Shown here: in pieces, positions 6,964 through 14,511 of the stretch
How positions within the stretch are numbered: the stretch's first letter is position 1
Layout of the letters: each line of letters starts with the position of its first letter
Assembly (NCBI RefSeq): GCF_030553305.1
Contig: NZ_JARRAH010000001.1
Location: 1,612,001 to 1,676,000, forward strand
Source: Halomarina ordinaria
Lineage (GTDB): Archaea; Halobacteriota; Halobacteria; Halobacteriales; Haloarculaceae
Direction of reading: 5' to 3'
DNA: 64,000 bases
Notes under the pieces: model-generated
Database searches by the model: none
Told to the model about the DNA's origin: nothing
Seen by the model: only the letters and a program-made list of their open reading frames with translations
Program-made: the position numbers and the translations under genes

Positions 6964-8805
6964 CTACTCGTCGTCGCGCTGGGGGGCGTAGTAGTACTCG
7001 CCGGCGTTCTTCTGCTCGCGGTCGAGTTGCGACCCGGGCTTGTTGATGCGCGGTCGGCTGGTGCGCTGGTCGCGCCGGAAGGTGACGTCGAGGTTGCCGA
7101 GGAAGCGGTTCATCCCCTCGCGCATCCCCACCGGGGGGCTGGTCTCGCCCCGGACGGCGGGTTCGCCGTCGAAGACCATCAGGCGGTCGGCGAGCAGGTC
7201 GATCATGTAGATGTCGTGGTCGATGACCATCGCCGTCGCGTCGTGGTTCTCCGTGTAGCGGCGGATGGCGCGCGTGGCGAGCACGCGCTGTTCGACGTCG
7301 AGATGCGCCGAGGGTTCGTCGAGGAGGTAGAGGTCGGCGTCCTTCGAGAGGCAGGCCGCGATGGCGACGCGCTGGCGCTCCCCGCCCGAGAGGTCGGTGA
7401 GGTTCTGCTCCATGATGCGTTCCAGCTGGAGCGGTCCGGCGATTTCGGTCTCCCAGTAGGACGAGCCGAAGTCGTTCGTGATGGAGGCGAGGAAGGCGTC
7501 GACGCGCATCGGCTGGTCGATGTCGACGTACTGCGGTTTGTAGGAGATATCGAGGCGGGCGTCGAGGTCGCCGGCCGTCGGTTCGAGGCGGCCCGCGAGC
7601 AGTTTCGCGAACGTCGACTTCCCGATGCCGTTGGGGCCGACCACGCCGAGCACCTCGTTCTCGTGGATGGCGCCGGCCTCCACGTCGAGGGTGAACTCGC
7701 TCTCCCCGTAGCTCATCTCGAGGTCCGGGTACTCGACGAGGACGTCGCCGGCGCGGGCGCTTCGGGGCGCGTGGCGCTCGAACTCGATGGCCTCGGGGCG
7801 GATGCGCATGTTCTGGGCCTCGAGGTAACCCGAGAGGTACTCGTTGATGCCCTGTCGGGTGGACTTCGGGGGCGTGATGACGCCGAACGCCCCGGGTTCA
7901 CCGTAGGCGACGTGCAGCGAGTCCGCGAGCAGGTCGAGCACCGCGAGGTCGTGTTCGACGACGAGCATCGAGCGGTCGCCCTCCTCGGCGAGTTCGCGGA
8001 TGAGTCGCGCCGCCGTCACCCGCTGGCCGATGTCGAGGTAGGGCGTTATCTCGTCGAGGAAGTAGAAGTCGGCGTCGCGTGCGAGCGTCGCGGCGAGCGC
8101 GACGCGCTGGAGTTCGCCGCCCGAGAGGGTGTCGATGGACTGGTCGATGACCGGTCGGATACCGAGGCGCGAGACCAGGTCGTCGACGACGCCGCGCTCG
8201 TCGGTCCCCGCCAGCAACTGGCGGGTGTTGCCGTCGAAGCGGTCGGGTATCTTATCGACGTACTGGGGCTTTCGCGCGACCGTCACGCTCCCCTCGCGGG
8301 TCGCCTCCAGGTAGTTCTGGAGTTCGGTGCCGCGAAAGCGGTCGATGGCGGCCTCCCAGGACGGGTCGGTGTCGTAGTCGCCGAGGTTCGGCGTTATCTC
8401 CTCGGCGAGGATGCGGACGGCCGTCGTCTTCCCGATGCCGTTCGGGCCGAGGATGCCCGTCACCTGCCCCTCCTGTGGGGCGGGCAGGCCGTACAGCGAG
8501 AAGGCGTTCTCGCCGTAGCGGTGGACCGGGTCCTCCTCCAGTTCCTGCGGGAGGTTGATTATCTCGATGGCGTCGAACGGGCACTTCACGACGCAGATGC
8601 CGCAGGACTCGCCGAGGCAGATGTCCTCGGAGATGCGCACCTGGTCGGGGTCGCCGGCTATCTCGCCGGCCTTGGCGGCATCGCCGCGCTGCGTGATGCA
8701 CTCCTTGCCCGTCCGGTTGGGCGGGCAGTAGTTCGCACACTCGTAGTTGCAGCGGTCGGGCGAACAGCGGTCGAGGTCGACGACGGCGATGCTGTCCTCG
8801 GCCAT
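6964..8805 (-). CDS. abce1: ribosome recycling ATPase ABCE1 (RLI)
   Basis: ABCE1 splits ribosomes after termination and is essential in archaea and eukaryotes. The 613 residues begin with two 4Fe-4S clusters (CSPDRCNYECANYC region, then CLGESCGICVVKCP). They are followed by NBD1 (Walker A GPNGIGKTT, signature LSGGELQRVAL, Walker B FYFLDEI) and NBD2 (GPNGIGKST, LSGGERQRVAI, LYLLDEPSAHLD), with a C-terminal hinge. All motifs are intact and the length is typical. Its ATG overlaps the stop of the EMC6-like membrane gene by one base (TAATG), so the two are co-translated. Confidence 0.97.
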   Translation of the reverse strand: MAEDSIAVVDLDRCSPDRCNYECANYCPPNRTGKECITQRGDAAKAGEIAGDPDQVRISEDICLGESCGICVVKCPFDAIEIINLPQELEEDPVHRYGENAFSLYGLPAPQEGQVTGILGPNGIGKTTAVRILAEEITPNLGDYDTDPSWEAAIDRFRGTELQNYLEATREGSVTVARKPQYVDKIPDRFDGNTRQLLAGTDERGVVDDLVSRLGIRPVIDQSIDTLSGGELQRVALAATLARDADFYFLDEITPYLDIGQRVTAARLIRELAEEGDRSMLVVEHDLAVLDLLADSLHVAYGEPGAFGVITPPKSTRQGINEYLSGYLEAQNMRIRPEAIEFERHAPRSARAGDVLVEYPDLEMSYGESEFTLDVEAGAIHENEVLGVVGPNGIGKSTFAKLLAGRLEPTAGDLDARLDISYKPQYVDIDQPMRVDAFLASITNDFGSSYWETEIAGPLQLERIMEQNLTDLSGGERQRVAIAACLSKDADLYLLDEPSAHLDVEQRVLATRAIRRYTENHDATAMVIDHDIYMIDLLADRLMVFDGEPAVRGETSPPVGMREGMNRFLGNLDVTFRRDQRTSRPRINKPGSQLDREQKNAGEYYYAPQRDDE

Positions 8806-9104
8806 TACAGCGAGACCCCGGCGGTGTAGACGACGGTCAGGCAGACGAACCAGAACGAGAACGTCATGAAGGCGACGTAGAGGTAGTCCTTCGCCGAGAA
8901 CTCGTCGACGACGCCGGTCGCGCGCAAGAGGGGAATCTGCACCGCGATGGCGACGAGAAGGACCGACGCCGACAGGACGTCCTGCGGACCGGAGGCGACG
9001 ACGCTCCCTCCGAGGCCGGCGGCCAGGCCCGCGATGGCGGTCAGCGCGGTGACCGTGAGCCCCCGGAGGTGGGCGCGTCGTCGCTCGACGGTGTCGGTAG
9101 CCAT
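8805..9104 (-). CDS. EMC6-like small membrane protein
   Basis: This 99-residue protein has a short basic cytosolic N-terminus and three predicted helices (about residues 15-35, 43-60 and 75-96). The third starts after FSAKDYLYVAFMTFSFWFV. This arrangement resembles archaeal proteins related to EMC6, a subunit of the eukaryotic ER membrane protein complex that inserts membrane proteins. The family call rests on topology and the FMTF/WF region and needs a profile search. It lies immediately upstream of ABCE1 and shares a base with its start codon. Confidence 0.7.
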   Translation of the reverse strand: MATDTVERRRAHLRGLTVTALTAIAGLAAGLGGSVVASGPQDVLSASVLLVAIAVQIPLLRATGVVDEFSAKDYLYVAFMTFSFWFVCLTVVYTAGVSL

Positions 9105-9304
9105 GTCCGTGGGTCGGCCGTCCGGCCGCAAAAGCCGTTCGGTTGGGCCGGACGCGGTGCGTCGCCGGGCAGGCGGCCGCACCCGACGCGTCGCGGGAGA
9201 TGCGGGCGAGAGCACCGCCGCACGCCGCGGGTCGGGTGGGCCGCGGGGGCCGTCGGGCCGTCGAGGTAGCGGCGGATATATCCGGAATCGGACGGGCGTA
9301 TCAA

Positions 9305-9313
9305 CCTTTATAC
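9305..9313 (+). promoter_or_regulatory. TATA-like box for the MarR-like regulator
   Basis: CCTTTATAC is centred about 32 nt before the ATG at 9341. The sequence just upstream (GGATATATCC at 9272-9281) is a perfect 10-bp palindrome, a possible autoregulatory operator. Confidence 0.5.
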
Positions 9314-9340
9314 AGCGTGGACGTGTCTTTCAGCCCACTG

Positions 9341-9631
9341 ATGAGCGACACTACTGTCGAGGGGATAGCGGACCTGCCGCCGAGCGCGAAGTTGGTGTAC
9401 AAGGTGCTCGAGTACAACGGCCCGCTGACGCAGAAGGGCATCGTCGAGGAGTCGATGCTGTCGGCGCGGACCGTCCGCTACGCACTCGAGCGCCTCGAGA
9501 CCATCAGCGTCGTCGACGAGGACGTCTACTTCGCCGACGCCCGCCAGAACCTCTACGAGATAACGGCCGCCCCGGCCGACGCCGAGGGCGCAGACGAGAA
9601 AGAGACCACCCGCGCCGTCAGCGACGACTGA
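9341..9631 (+). CDS. winged-helix (MarR-like) transcriptional regulator
   Basis: This 96-residue protein is a single winged helix. LVYKVLEYNGPLTQKGIVEES is followed by the recognition region MLSARTVRYALERLETISVV and a YFADARQNLYEIT wing. The C-terminal tail is acidic. The sequence is typical of a very conserved haloarchaeal MarR-type regulator with an unknown regulon. I start at the ATG at 9341, because residues further upstream are Ala/Arg-rich and a TATA-like box sits 32 nt before this codon. Confidence 0.82.
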   Translation: MSDTTVEGIADLPPSAKLVYKVLEYNGPLTQKGIVEESMLSARTVRYALERLETISVVDEDVYFADARQNLYEITAAPADAEGADEKETTRAVSDD

Positions 9632-9686
9632 GCCCCCCTCCTCCCCCCTCGACGCCCGCCCCGGCGGGCCGTCACGCCTTCTCGAC

Positions 9687-10022
9687 TCACTCCACGCGAA
9701 CCCGGTCGCCCACCTCGACTCCCGTGAGCGTCCCGGCCGGGAACTCAACGACCGTGTCCGCGACGGCCGCCCCGTACCCGCGCCAGGCGGGGAGCGTCGC
9801 CGTCTCGCGGACCCGTCCCTCGGCCAGCCAGCAGACGTCGATGGGGAAGGGGACACAGACCATGTGGATGCTCCGGCGGGCCGTCCGCGAGAAGGGGAAG
9901 ACGAGGCCGTAGTCCGGCGGTATCGACCGGCGGAACATGAGGCCGCGACCCTTGGCGAGGACCCCCTCCGCACGGTCGACGTTCGAGGCGAGGACCCGAC
10001 CGGAGTCGTGGACGACGCGCAT
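9687..10022 (-). CDS. DUF192 family protein
   Basis: This 111-residue protein matches DUF192. It has the AKGRGLMFRRSIPPDYGLVFPF segment at about residues 23-44, RRSIHMVCVPFPIDVCWLAEG at about 49-69, and a C-terminal PAGTLTGVEVGDRVRVE beta-barrel edge. The family is small, beta-rich, widespread in bacteria and archaea, and without a known function. There is no signal peptide here, although many bacterial members are exported. The start is the ATG at 10022, and a short AT-rich region (10048-10080) immediately upstream probably holds the promoter. Confidence 0.88.
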   Translation of the reverse strand: MRVVHDSGRVLASNVDRAEGVLAKGRGLMFRRSIPPDYGLVFPFSRTARRSIHMVCVPFPIDVCWLAEGRVRETATLPAWRGYGAAVADTVVEFPAGTLTGVEVGDRVRVE

Positions 10023-10133
10023 GGTCGAGCGGGAGGGACGGATGGATAAAAACATTGTTCGGAATATGAAATTCGTTGTAGGGTGAAGGGCATCCCGGGA
10101 CAGGGTTGAAACCCTCCGGCGTGAACGGGGGGT

Positions 10134-10643
10134 ATGGAGAAGACGCCCACCGGCACGTCGGTCGGTGTGGACGACCCGTACGACCACGTCGAGCGCTGCG
10201 ACCACCTGACCGACGACGGCCGATGTCGGTTCGCGTTCGAGCGTCCGGAGGCCGACCCCGCGTTCGCCGAGGCGCGGCAACGCGACGACTACGCCTGCCC
10301 CGTCGTCGAGGGGTCGTGGGAGTGGCGCGACTGTCCCCACATGCGCTGCCGGAAGCGGGGCCACGAGTGCGCGCGCTGTGGGCTGGCGGAGGTGCGGATG
10401 GCCCACGACGACGACCGGCCGCTCCTCGAGGAACACCACCTGTCGTACCGCGACGAGACGCGCCTCACCCACGAGATAACCGTCGCGCTCTGTCGGTGGT
10501 GTCACGCGAAGGTCCACGGGTCGTGGGCGCGCGTCGACGACGACGCGACCCCGGACGCGGAGGCCGTCGCCGTCCGGGAGGAGCGACGGAGCCGCGAACT
10601 CGCGGAACTCTCCTTCTCGACGGCGAACGAACGCGAGGAGTAG
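10134..10643 (+). CDS. HNH-like zinc-binding protein (DUF7097-like)
   Basis: This 169-residue protein is rich in Cys and His. After an N-terminal Cys pair (ERCDHL..GRC) comes CPHMRCRKRGHECARCG, then EEHHLSYRD and LTHEITVALCRWCHAKVHGSW. The last part has the treble-clef HNH pattern: a CxxC, a central HH, a second CxxCH and a following His. It may be an endonuclease or a structural zinc protein. A haloarchaeal DUF7097 assignment is my best recollection. The C-terminal 35 residues are a charged tail. Confidence 0.65.
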   Translation: MEKTPTGTSVGVDDPYDHVERCDHLTDDGRCRFAFERPEADPAFAEARQRDDYACPVVEGSWEWRDCPHMRCRKRGHECARCGLAEVRMAHDDDRPLLEEHHLSYRDETRLTHEITVALCRWCHAKVHGSWARVDDDATPDAEAVAVREERRSRELAELSFSTANEREE

Positions 10644-10647
10644 TCGG

Positions 10648-11481
10648 TCAGTCGTTGGCGTCGAACTCGACGACGTCGGGGAACGCGGCCGTCCCCGGGG
10701 TGGCGACGTGTCGGCGCGACTGGGAGACCTCCTGGAGCATGGAGACGAGTCGCGAACCGACGCCGCCGGTGCCCATCACCGCCGTCTCGCTGGAGACCGT
10801 CGGCGACTCCCGTTCGATGCTGCTCAACAGGACCGACTCGCCGTCGACCAGCAGCGTTCGCCCCGGCGGTTCCCCGTCGGGGTCGTCGGCGTCGCTCCGG
10901 TCGGTGACGAACACTTGCGCGCCGGGGACGAGCCGTTCGACGTGGGTGCGAATCGCCTCCGAGGGCACGTCGACGAGCGTCGTGAGTCCCCGGTCGAGCG
11001 CGGTCTGAATCCAGTCCGCGGAGCGCTCGACGACTCGCTCGTCGTCGTCGAGCGTCACGAACACCTCGCGGTTCGCCCTGTCGATGAGGCCGGCCCCGCG
11101 TTCGGTGACGTTCTCCTCGCCCGTCACCGTCCAGAACTCGTCGTCGTCGCGGTGGGGGGTCACCTGCAGTTCGGCGAGGTTGTCGCTCACGGTGTCGAGG
11201 TGGCTCTGGAACTCGTTCTCCAGAGTCTGGACGGCGGTGTCGACGGAGACGCCCCGGTAGACACGTGGGTTCGACTCGCGGATGTCGACGAGGCCGCGGT
11301 CCTGTAACCGGTCGAGGGAGTCGTACACCCGCGAGCGCGGGACGCTCGCCGTCTTGCTGATCTCCTTCGCCGTTCCCTCCGAGAGCTGAACGAGGCCGAC
11401 GAAGCACTTCGCTTCGTACTCGCGCAGACCCAGTTCCTCGAGGGACGCTATCGCACGTGTTCGGTGTTCCGTGTTACCCAT
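10648..11481 (-). CDS. TrmB family transcriptional regulator
   Basis: This 277-residue regulator has an N-terminal winged helix: LEELGLREYEAKCFVGLVQLSEGTAKEISKTASVPRSRVYDSLDRLQDRGLV, about residues 14-66. A coiled linker and a C-terminal effector domain with FVTLDDDERVVERSADWI and a TLLVDGESVLLSS strand pair follow. Members often sense sugars, but TrmB-type proteins in haloarchaea regulate many metabolic genes. It is divergent from guaAa, with a 184-nt gap that contains a palindrome at 11549-11561. Confidence 0.88.
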   Translation of the reverse strand: MGNTEHRTRAIASLEELGLREYEAKCFVGLVQLSEGTAKEISKTASVPRSRVYDSLDRLQDRGLVDIRESNPRVYRGVSVDTAVQTLENEFQSHLDTVSDNLAELQVTPHRDDDEFWTVTGEENVTERGAGLIDRANREVFVTLDDDERVVERSADWIQTALDRGLTTLVDVPSEAIRTHVERLVPGAQVFVTDRSDADDPDGEPPGRTLLVDGESVLLSSIERESPTVSSETAVMGTGGVGSRLVSMLQEVSQSRRHVATPGTAAFPDVVEFDAND

Positions 11482-11548
11482 GGTGAATATGTGCCCCAGG
11501 AGTCTCGGAGTCCGCCAGTCCTCCGAACGAATCGCTCGGACGACCGTG

Positions 11549-11561
11549 CTAGATTATCTAG
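11549..11561. promoter_or_regulatory. 13-bp palindrome, possible TrmB operator
   Basis: CTAGA-TTA-TCTAG is a perfect 5-bp inverted repeat with a 3-nt centre, set in an AT-rich pocket of the gap between the TrmB regulator and guaAa. It is too short to be conclusive. It does not match the TACT-N7-8-GAGTA motif known for Halobacterium TrmB, so its link to this regulator is a guess. Confidence 0.35.
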
Positions 11562-11633
11562 ACGCATAAGTCTGTAACCTGACTGTGCAGGCTGCGACCG
11601 GGGAGCAGTCCCGTGCGCCCGTCGCTTCCGGAG

Positions 11634-11642
11634 GTTTTTATC
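11634..11642 (+). promoter_or_regulatory. TATA-like box for guaAa
   Basis: GTTTTTATC is centred about 28 nt before the ATG at 11666, consistent with a leaderless transcript for the GMP synthase glutaminase gene. Confidence 0.55.
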
Positions 11643-11665
11643 GGGGGCGAACCGTAGGACCGCCA

Positions 11666-12217
11666 ATGACTCGTATCGTCGTGGTTGACAACCACGGCCA
11701 GTTCACCCACCTCGAGCAGCGCGCGCTCCGGGACATGGGGGTCGACGTCTCGCTCGTCGACAACTCGACACCCCCCGCCGCGGTCGACGCCGACGGCGTC
11801 GTCCTCTCGGGCGGCCCGAGCATGGACGACGCCGGCCGGAGCGCCGACTACCTCGACCTGGACGTCCCCGTCCTCGGCATCTGTCTGGGGATGCAGGTCA
11901 TCGCCGACGCGCTCGGCGGCCGCGTCGGGAGCGGCGACTACGGCGGCTACGCCGACGTGACCGTCGACATCGTCGACGAGGACGACCCCCTGCTCGGGTC
12001 GCTCGCCCCCGAGACGCGGGTGTGGGCGAGTCACGCCGACGAGGTGAAGGAACTCCCCGAGGGGTTCGCGCTGACCGCCCGCAGCGACGTCTGCGACATC
12101 GAGGCGATGAGCGACGCCGAGCGCGAGCGCTACGGCGTCCAGTGGCACCCCGAGGTCGCCCACACCGAGGAGGGCGAGGCCGTCTTCGAGAACTTCCTCG
12201 CGCGCTGCGAGGACTGA
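11666..12217 (+). CDS. guaAa: GMP synthase glutaminase subunit (GuaA, subunit A)
   Basis: This class I amidotransferase feeds ammonia to the separate PP-loop subunit that converts XMP to GMP. The two-gene arrangement is archaeal. The 183 residues carry the nucleophile Cys73 in GICLGMQ, the His161/Glu163 pair in WHPEVAH, and LSGGPS (48-53). The synthetase subunit is not in the window. The ATG at 11666 is supported by an upstream TATA-like box. It is followed after 12 nt by the DUF2070 gene, probably in the same transcript. Confidence 0.94.
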   Translation: MTRIVVVDNHGQFTHLEQRALRDMGVDVSLVDNSTPPAAVDADGVVLSGGPSMDDAGRSADYLDLDVPVLGICLGMQVIADALGGRVGSGDYGGYADVTVDIVDEDDPLLGSLAPETRVWASHADEVKELPEGFALTARSDVCDIEAMSDAERERYGVQWHPEVAHTEEGEAVFENFLARCED

Positions 12218-12229
12218 CCGACCCGTCGC

Positions 12230-14092
12230 ATGACGGCGACACAGGGCGACCTCGCGGGCCTCTCGCGGTTCATCTTCCGCGCACCGAACTGGTACGCGAG
12301 CGTCGGGTTCTCGCTGGTCATCGCCGCGCTGGCCGGCGTCGCCGCCTTCGACTCCCGGTTCGTCCTCGAGGACGCCTGGCAGGGACTGTTCTACATCGGC
12401 GTCCCGACGGTGGTGGCGAGCGTGCTCACCCCGTCGGTCGACAGCCGTCTCGGCGGGCAGTTGACGCCGAACCGGGCCTCGCTGCTCGCGCTGTTCTGCG
12501 AACTCGTCACCGTCGCCGTCATGACCGTCGCGGGCGTCGTGGCCGTCCTCACGTCGTTCGGCCAGGGGTTCGTCTTCGACGCGCTGCTCGCCGCGCTGGC
12601 GAGCGTCTTCGCCATCCGCCTGCTGGTGGTGATGGCCGTCTCGCGGAAGTCGCTGCTCGTCGCCGCCGTCCCCGCGAGCATCCAGACCGTCGCCGGAGCG
12701 CTCCTCCTGTTCGTCTACAGCGGGACGATGACCTACCTCGAGATCGGCGGGCCCGTCCTGCGGTCGTACCTCTCGCGGCCCGAACACGCCCCCGACGTGT
12801 TCACCGCCATCGCCCCGCAGGACTTCCTGTTGCTGGCGGCGATGTGCGTCCTCTACGGCGGGGCGACGTGGCTGTTCGTCGTCACCATCGACACGCCGTG
12901 GCGCCGGAGCCTCGGCGTGAGCGTCCTCGACTTCCTCCGGGGGTTCGTCGGCCACATCGCGGAGGGGTCCCGCGAACTGGAGGACTTCTTCGAACAACTG
13001 GGCGAGGAGGCCGTCGTCCCGGTGACGGTCCTGTCGTTTCGTACCGCGAACGGGGAGAAGGCGCGGTTCGTCCTCCCGATGATCCACCCGGGACCGATGG
13101 GCGAGATCGGCGGCGGGAACCTCCCGGCGCGCGTCGCCGCCAGTTCGGAGGGGATGGCCTTCCCGCCGCACGCGACCGCCGGCCACGACTTCAACCTCGT
13201 CACCGAACGCGAGGTCGACACCATCATCGAGGCGGCCGACCGCGCCCACCGGCGCATCGAGTACGGGGGGGAGGGGACCGGGAGCGTCCGCACGCGCGAC
13301 GGCGAGGCGTCCATCCTCGGGCAGGCGTTCGGCGACGCCGCCCTGCTCGTGGCGACGTACGCCCCGTCGTTCGCCGACGACGTGGAGTACGCGGTCGGCC
13401 TCTCGGCGGCGGCGGAGGCACGCACGAGCGGGCTGGACGCGGTGATGCTCGTCGACGCCCACAACAGCAACGACGGTCTCGACGGCGACGACCTCGGGCA
13501 CGTCACGCCCGGGAGCAGGCGCTCGTTCTCGATGATACAGGCCGCGGGGGAGGCCGGCCGCCGACTGGCGGCCGCCGAGCGAGTGCCCCTCCGCCTCGGC
13601 GTCGCGTGGGACCGGACGCCCTGGACGCCGGCGGAGGGCATCGGTCCGCTCGGCGTGCGCGTCGCGTGCGTCGAGGCGGGCGACCAGCGCACGGCGTACG
13701 TCCTGGTCGACGGCAACAACATGGAACCGGGCGTCCGCGACCGGCTCGTCGACGCCGTCACGGCCGAGACGGGCGTCGAGATGGTCGAGGTGATGACGAC
13801 CGACACGCACATCGTCAACACCGTCGAGGCGGACAACCAGGTCGGCGCGGCCGTCCCCCTCGCGGACCTGGAGGCGCTCGTCGTCGACCTCGTCGCCGAG
13901 TCGGTGGCCGACCTCGAACCCGTCGAGGCCGGGATGGCCGTCGAGCGCTGTGAGGTGACCGTCTTCGGCAACGACCGCACCGAGACGCTCGCCAGCCACG
14001 CGAACGCGATGGTCGCCATGGGTGGGGTGCTCGCCGCCGCCCTCATCCTCGTCGTGAGCGCCGTGAGCGTCCTCATCTTCTTCGCCACCTGA
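12230..14092 (+). CDS. DUF2070 family membrane protein
   Basis: This 620-residue protein has about six to seven hydrophobic segments in its first 220 residues, then a large hydrophilic domain (about 240-585), and a final helix at about 598-618. The soluble domain has a striking string of polar motifs: MIHPGP, NLPARV, PHATAGHDFN, VDAHNSNDG, VDGNNMEPG and TTDTHIVN. This looks like a metal-dependent hydrolase site, although DUF2070 has no assigned function. The topology would place the whole domain on one side of the membrane. It follows guaAa at 12 nt. Confidence 0.85.
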   Translation: MTATQGDLAGLSRFIFRAPNWYASVGFSLVIAALAGVAAFDSRFVLEDAWQGLFYIGVPTVVASVLTPSVDSRLGGQLTPNRASLLALFCELVTVAVMTVAGVVAVLTSFGQGFVFDALLAALASVFAIRLLVVMAVSRKSLLVAAVPASIQTVAGALLLFVYSGTMTYLEIGGPVLRSYLSRPEHAPDVFTAIAPQDFLLLAAMCVLYGGATWLFVVTIDTPWRRSLGVSVLDFLRGFVGHIAEGSRELEDFFEQLGEEAVVPVTVLSFRTANGEKARFVLPMIHPGPMGEIGGGNLPARVAASSEGMAFPPHATAGHDFNLVTEREVDTIIEAADRAHRRIEYGGEGTGSVRTRDGEASILGQAFGDAALLVATYAPSFADDVEYAVGLSAAAEARTSGLDAVMLVDAHNSNDGLDGDDLGHVTPGSRRSFSMIQAAGEAGRRLAAAERVPLRLGVAWDRTPWTPAEGIGPLGVRVACVEAGDQRTAYVLVDGNNMEPGVRDRLVDAVTAETGVEMVEVMTTDTHIVNTVEADNQVGAAVPLADLEALVVDLVAESVADLEPVEAGMAVERCEVTVFGNDRTETLASHANAMVAMGGVLAAALILVVSAVSVLIFFAT

Positions 14093-14215
14093 GTCCGGAC
14101 GGGCGACAGTCGCCGACGCACGATTGTTCGACGGACAGCAATGCTCGCGCTTCCGAACTCGACGCTCGTCGAATTACTCGGCCGAAACTGGTACTCACGG
14201 CGATACGTGGCACCA

Positions 14216-14224
14216 GCTTTATGA
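14216..14224 (+). promoter_or_regulatory. TATA-like box for the HVO_0416-type zinc finger gene
   Basis: GCTTTATGA is centred 30 nt before the ATG at 14250, again implying a leaderless mRNA. Confidence 0.5.
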
Positions 14225-14249
14225 TGTGTAGTCGCATACCACGACGTGT

Positions 14250-14417
14250 ATGGCAACCGCAGACACCGACCTGTTCGACGAGTTCCTGTCACAGCGTGGG
14301 CACGAGACCGAGCGGCCGAGTTGGGAGCGGGACTATAACAAGAAGCGCTGTCCCGAGTGCGGGGGCCTCCACGACCTCGACGCCGCGACGTGTACCGTCT
14401 GCGGGTGGATGCCGTAG
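14250..14417 (+). CDS. HVO_0416-family small zinc finger protein
   Basis: This 55-residue protein is below the usual gene-calling limit. It has an acidic N-terminus (DTDLFDEFLSQRGHE), a RDYNKKRCPECG motif and a closing CTVCGWMP, giving a CxxC...CxxC zinc ribbon. This matches small haloarchaeal zinc-finger proteins named after HVO_0416. The function is unknown, but such one-domain proteins are often regulatory or act in protein-protein contacts. It precedes the SF1 helicase by 94 nt. Confidence 0.85.
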   Translation: MATADTDLFDEFLSQRGHETERPSWERDYNKKRCPECGGLHDLDAATCTVCGWMP

Positions 14418-14480
14418 CGCCGCGGCGCGTCCAAGAGTACCGTCCGGCTTTTCTGTCGTCACGCGTGGATAGATGACGTG

Positions 14481-14489
14481 ACTTATACA
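14481..14489 (+). promoter_or_regulatory. TATA-like box for the UvrD-like helicase
   Basis: ACTTATACA is centred 27 nt before the ATG at 14512, so the helicase has its own leaderless promoter, separate from the preceding zinc-finger gene. Confidence 0.55.
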
Positions 14490-14511
14490 GCAGGGAACCG
14501 TTCAACCCGCA

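Noticed and set aside
7027-8829. A 600-residue frame antisense to ABCE1
   Set aside because: Same GC-skew artefact. The product is a Val/Asp/Arg/Gly string, and the ABCE1 reading has two complete ABC modules.
11558-13999. An 813-residue minus-strand frame over guaAa and DUF2070
   Set aside because: Composition is repetitive Asp/Arg/Val/Gly and contains no family motif, while both plus-strand genes are clear.
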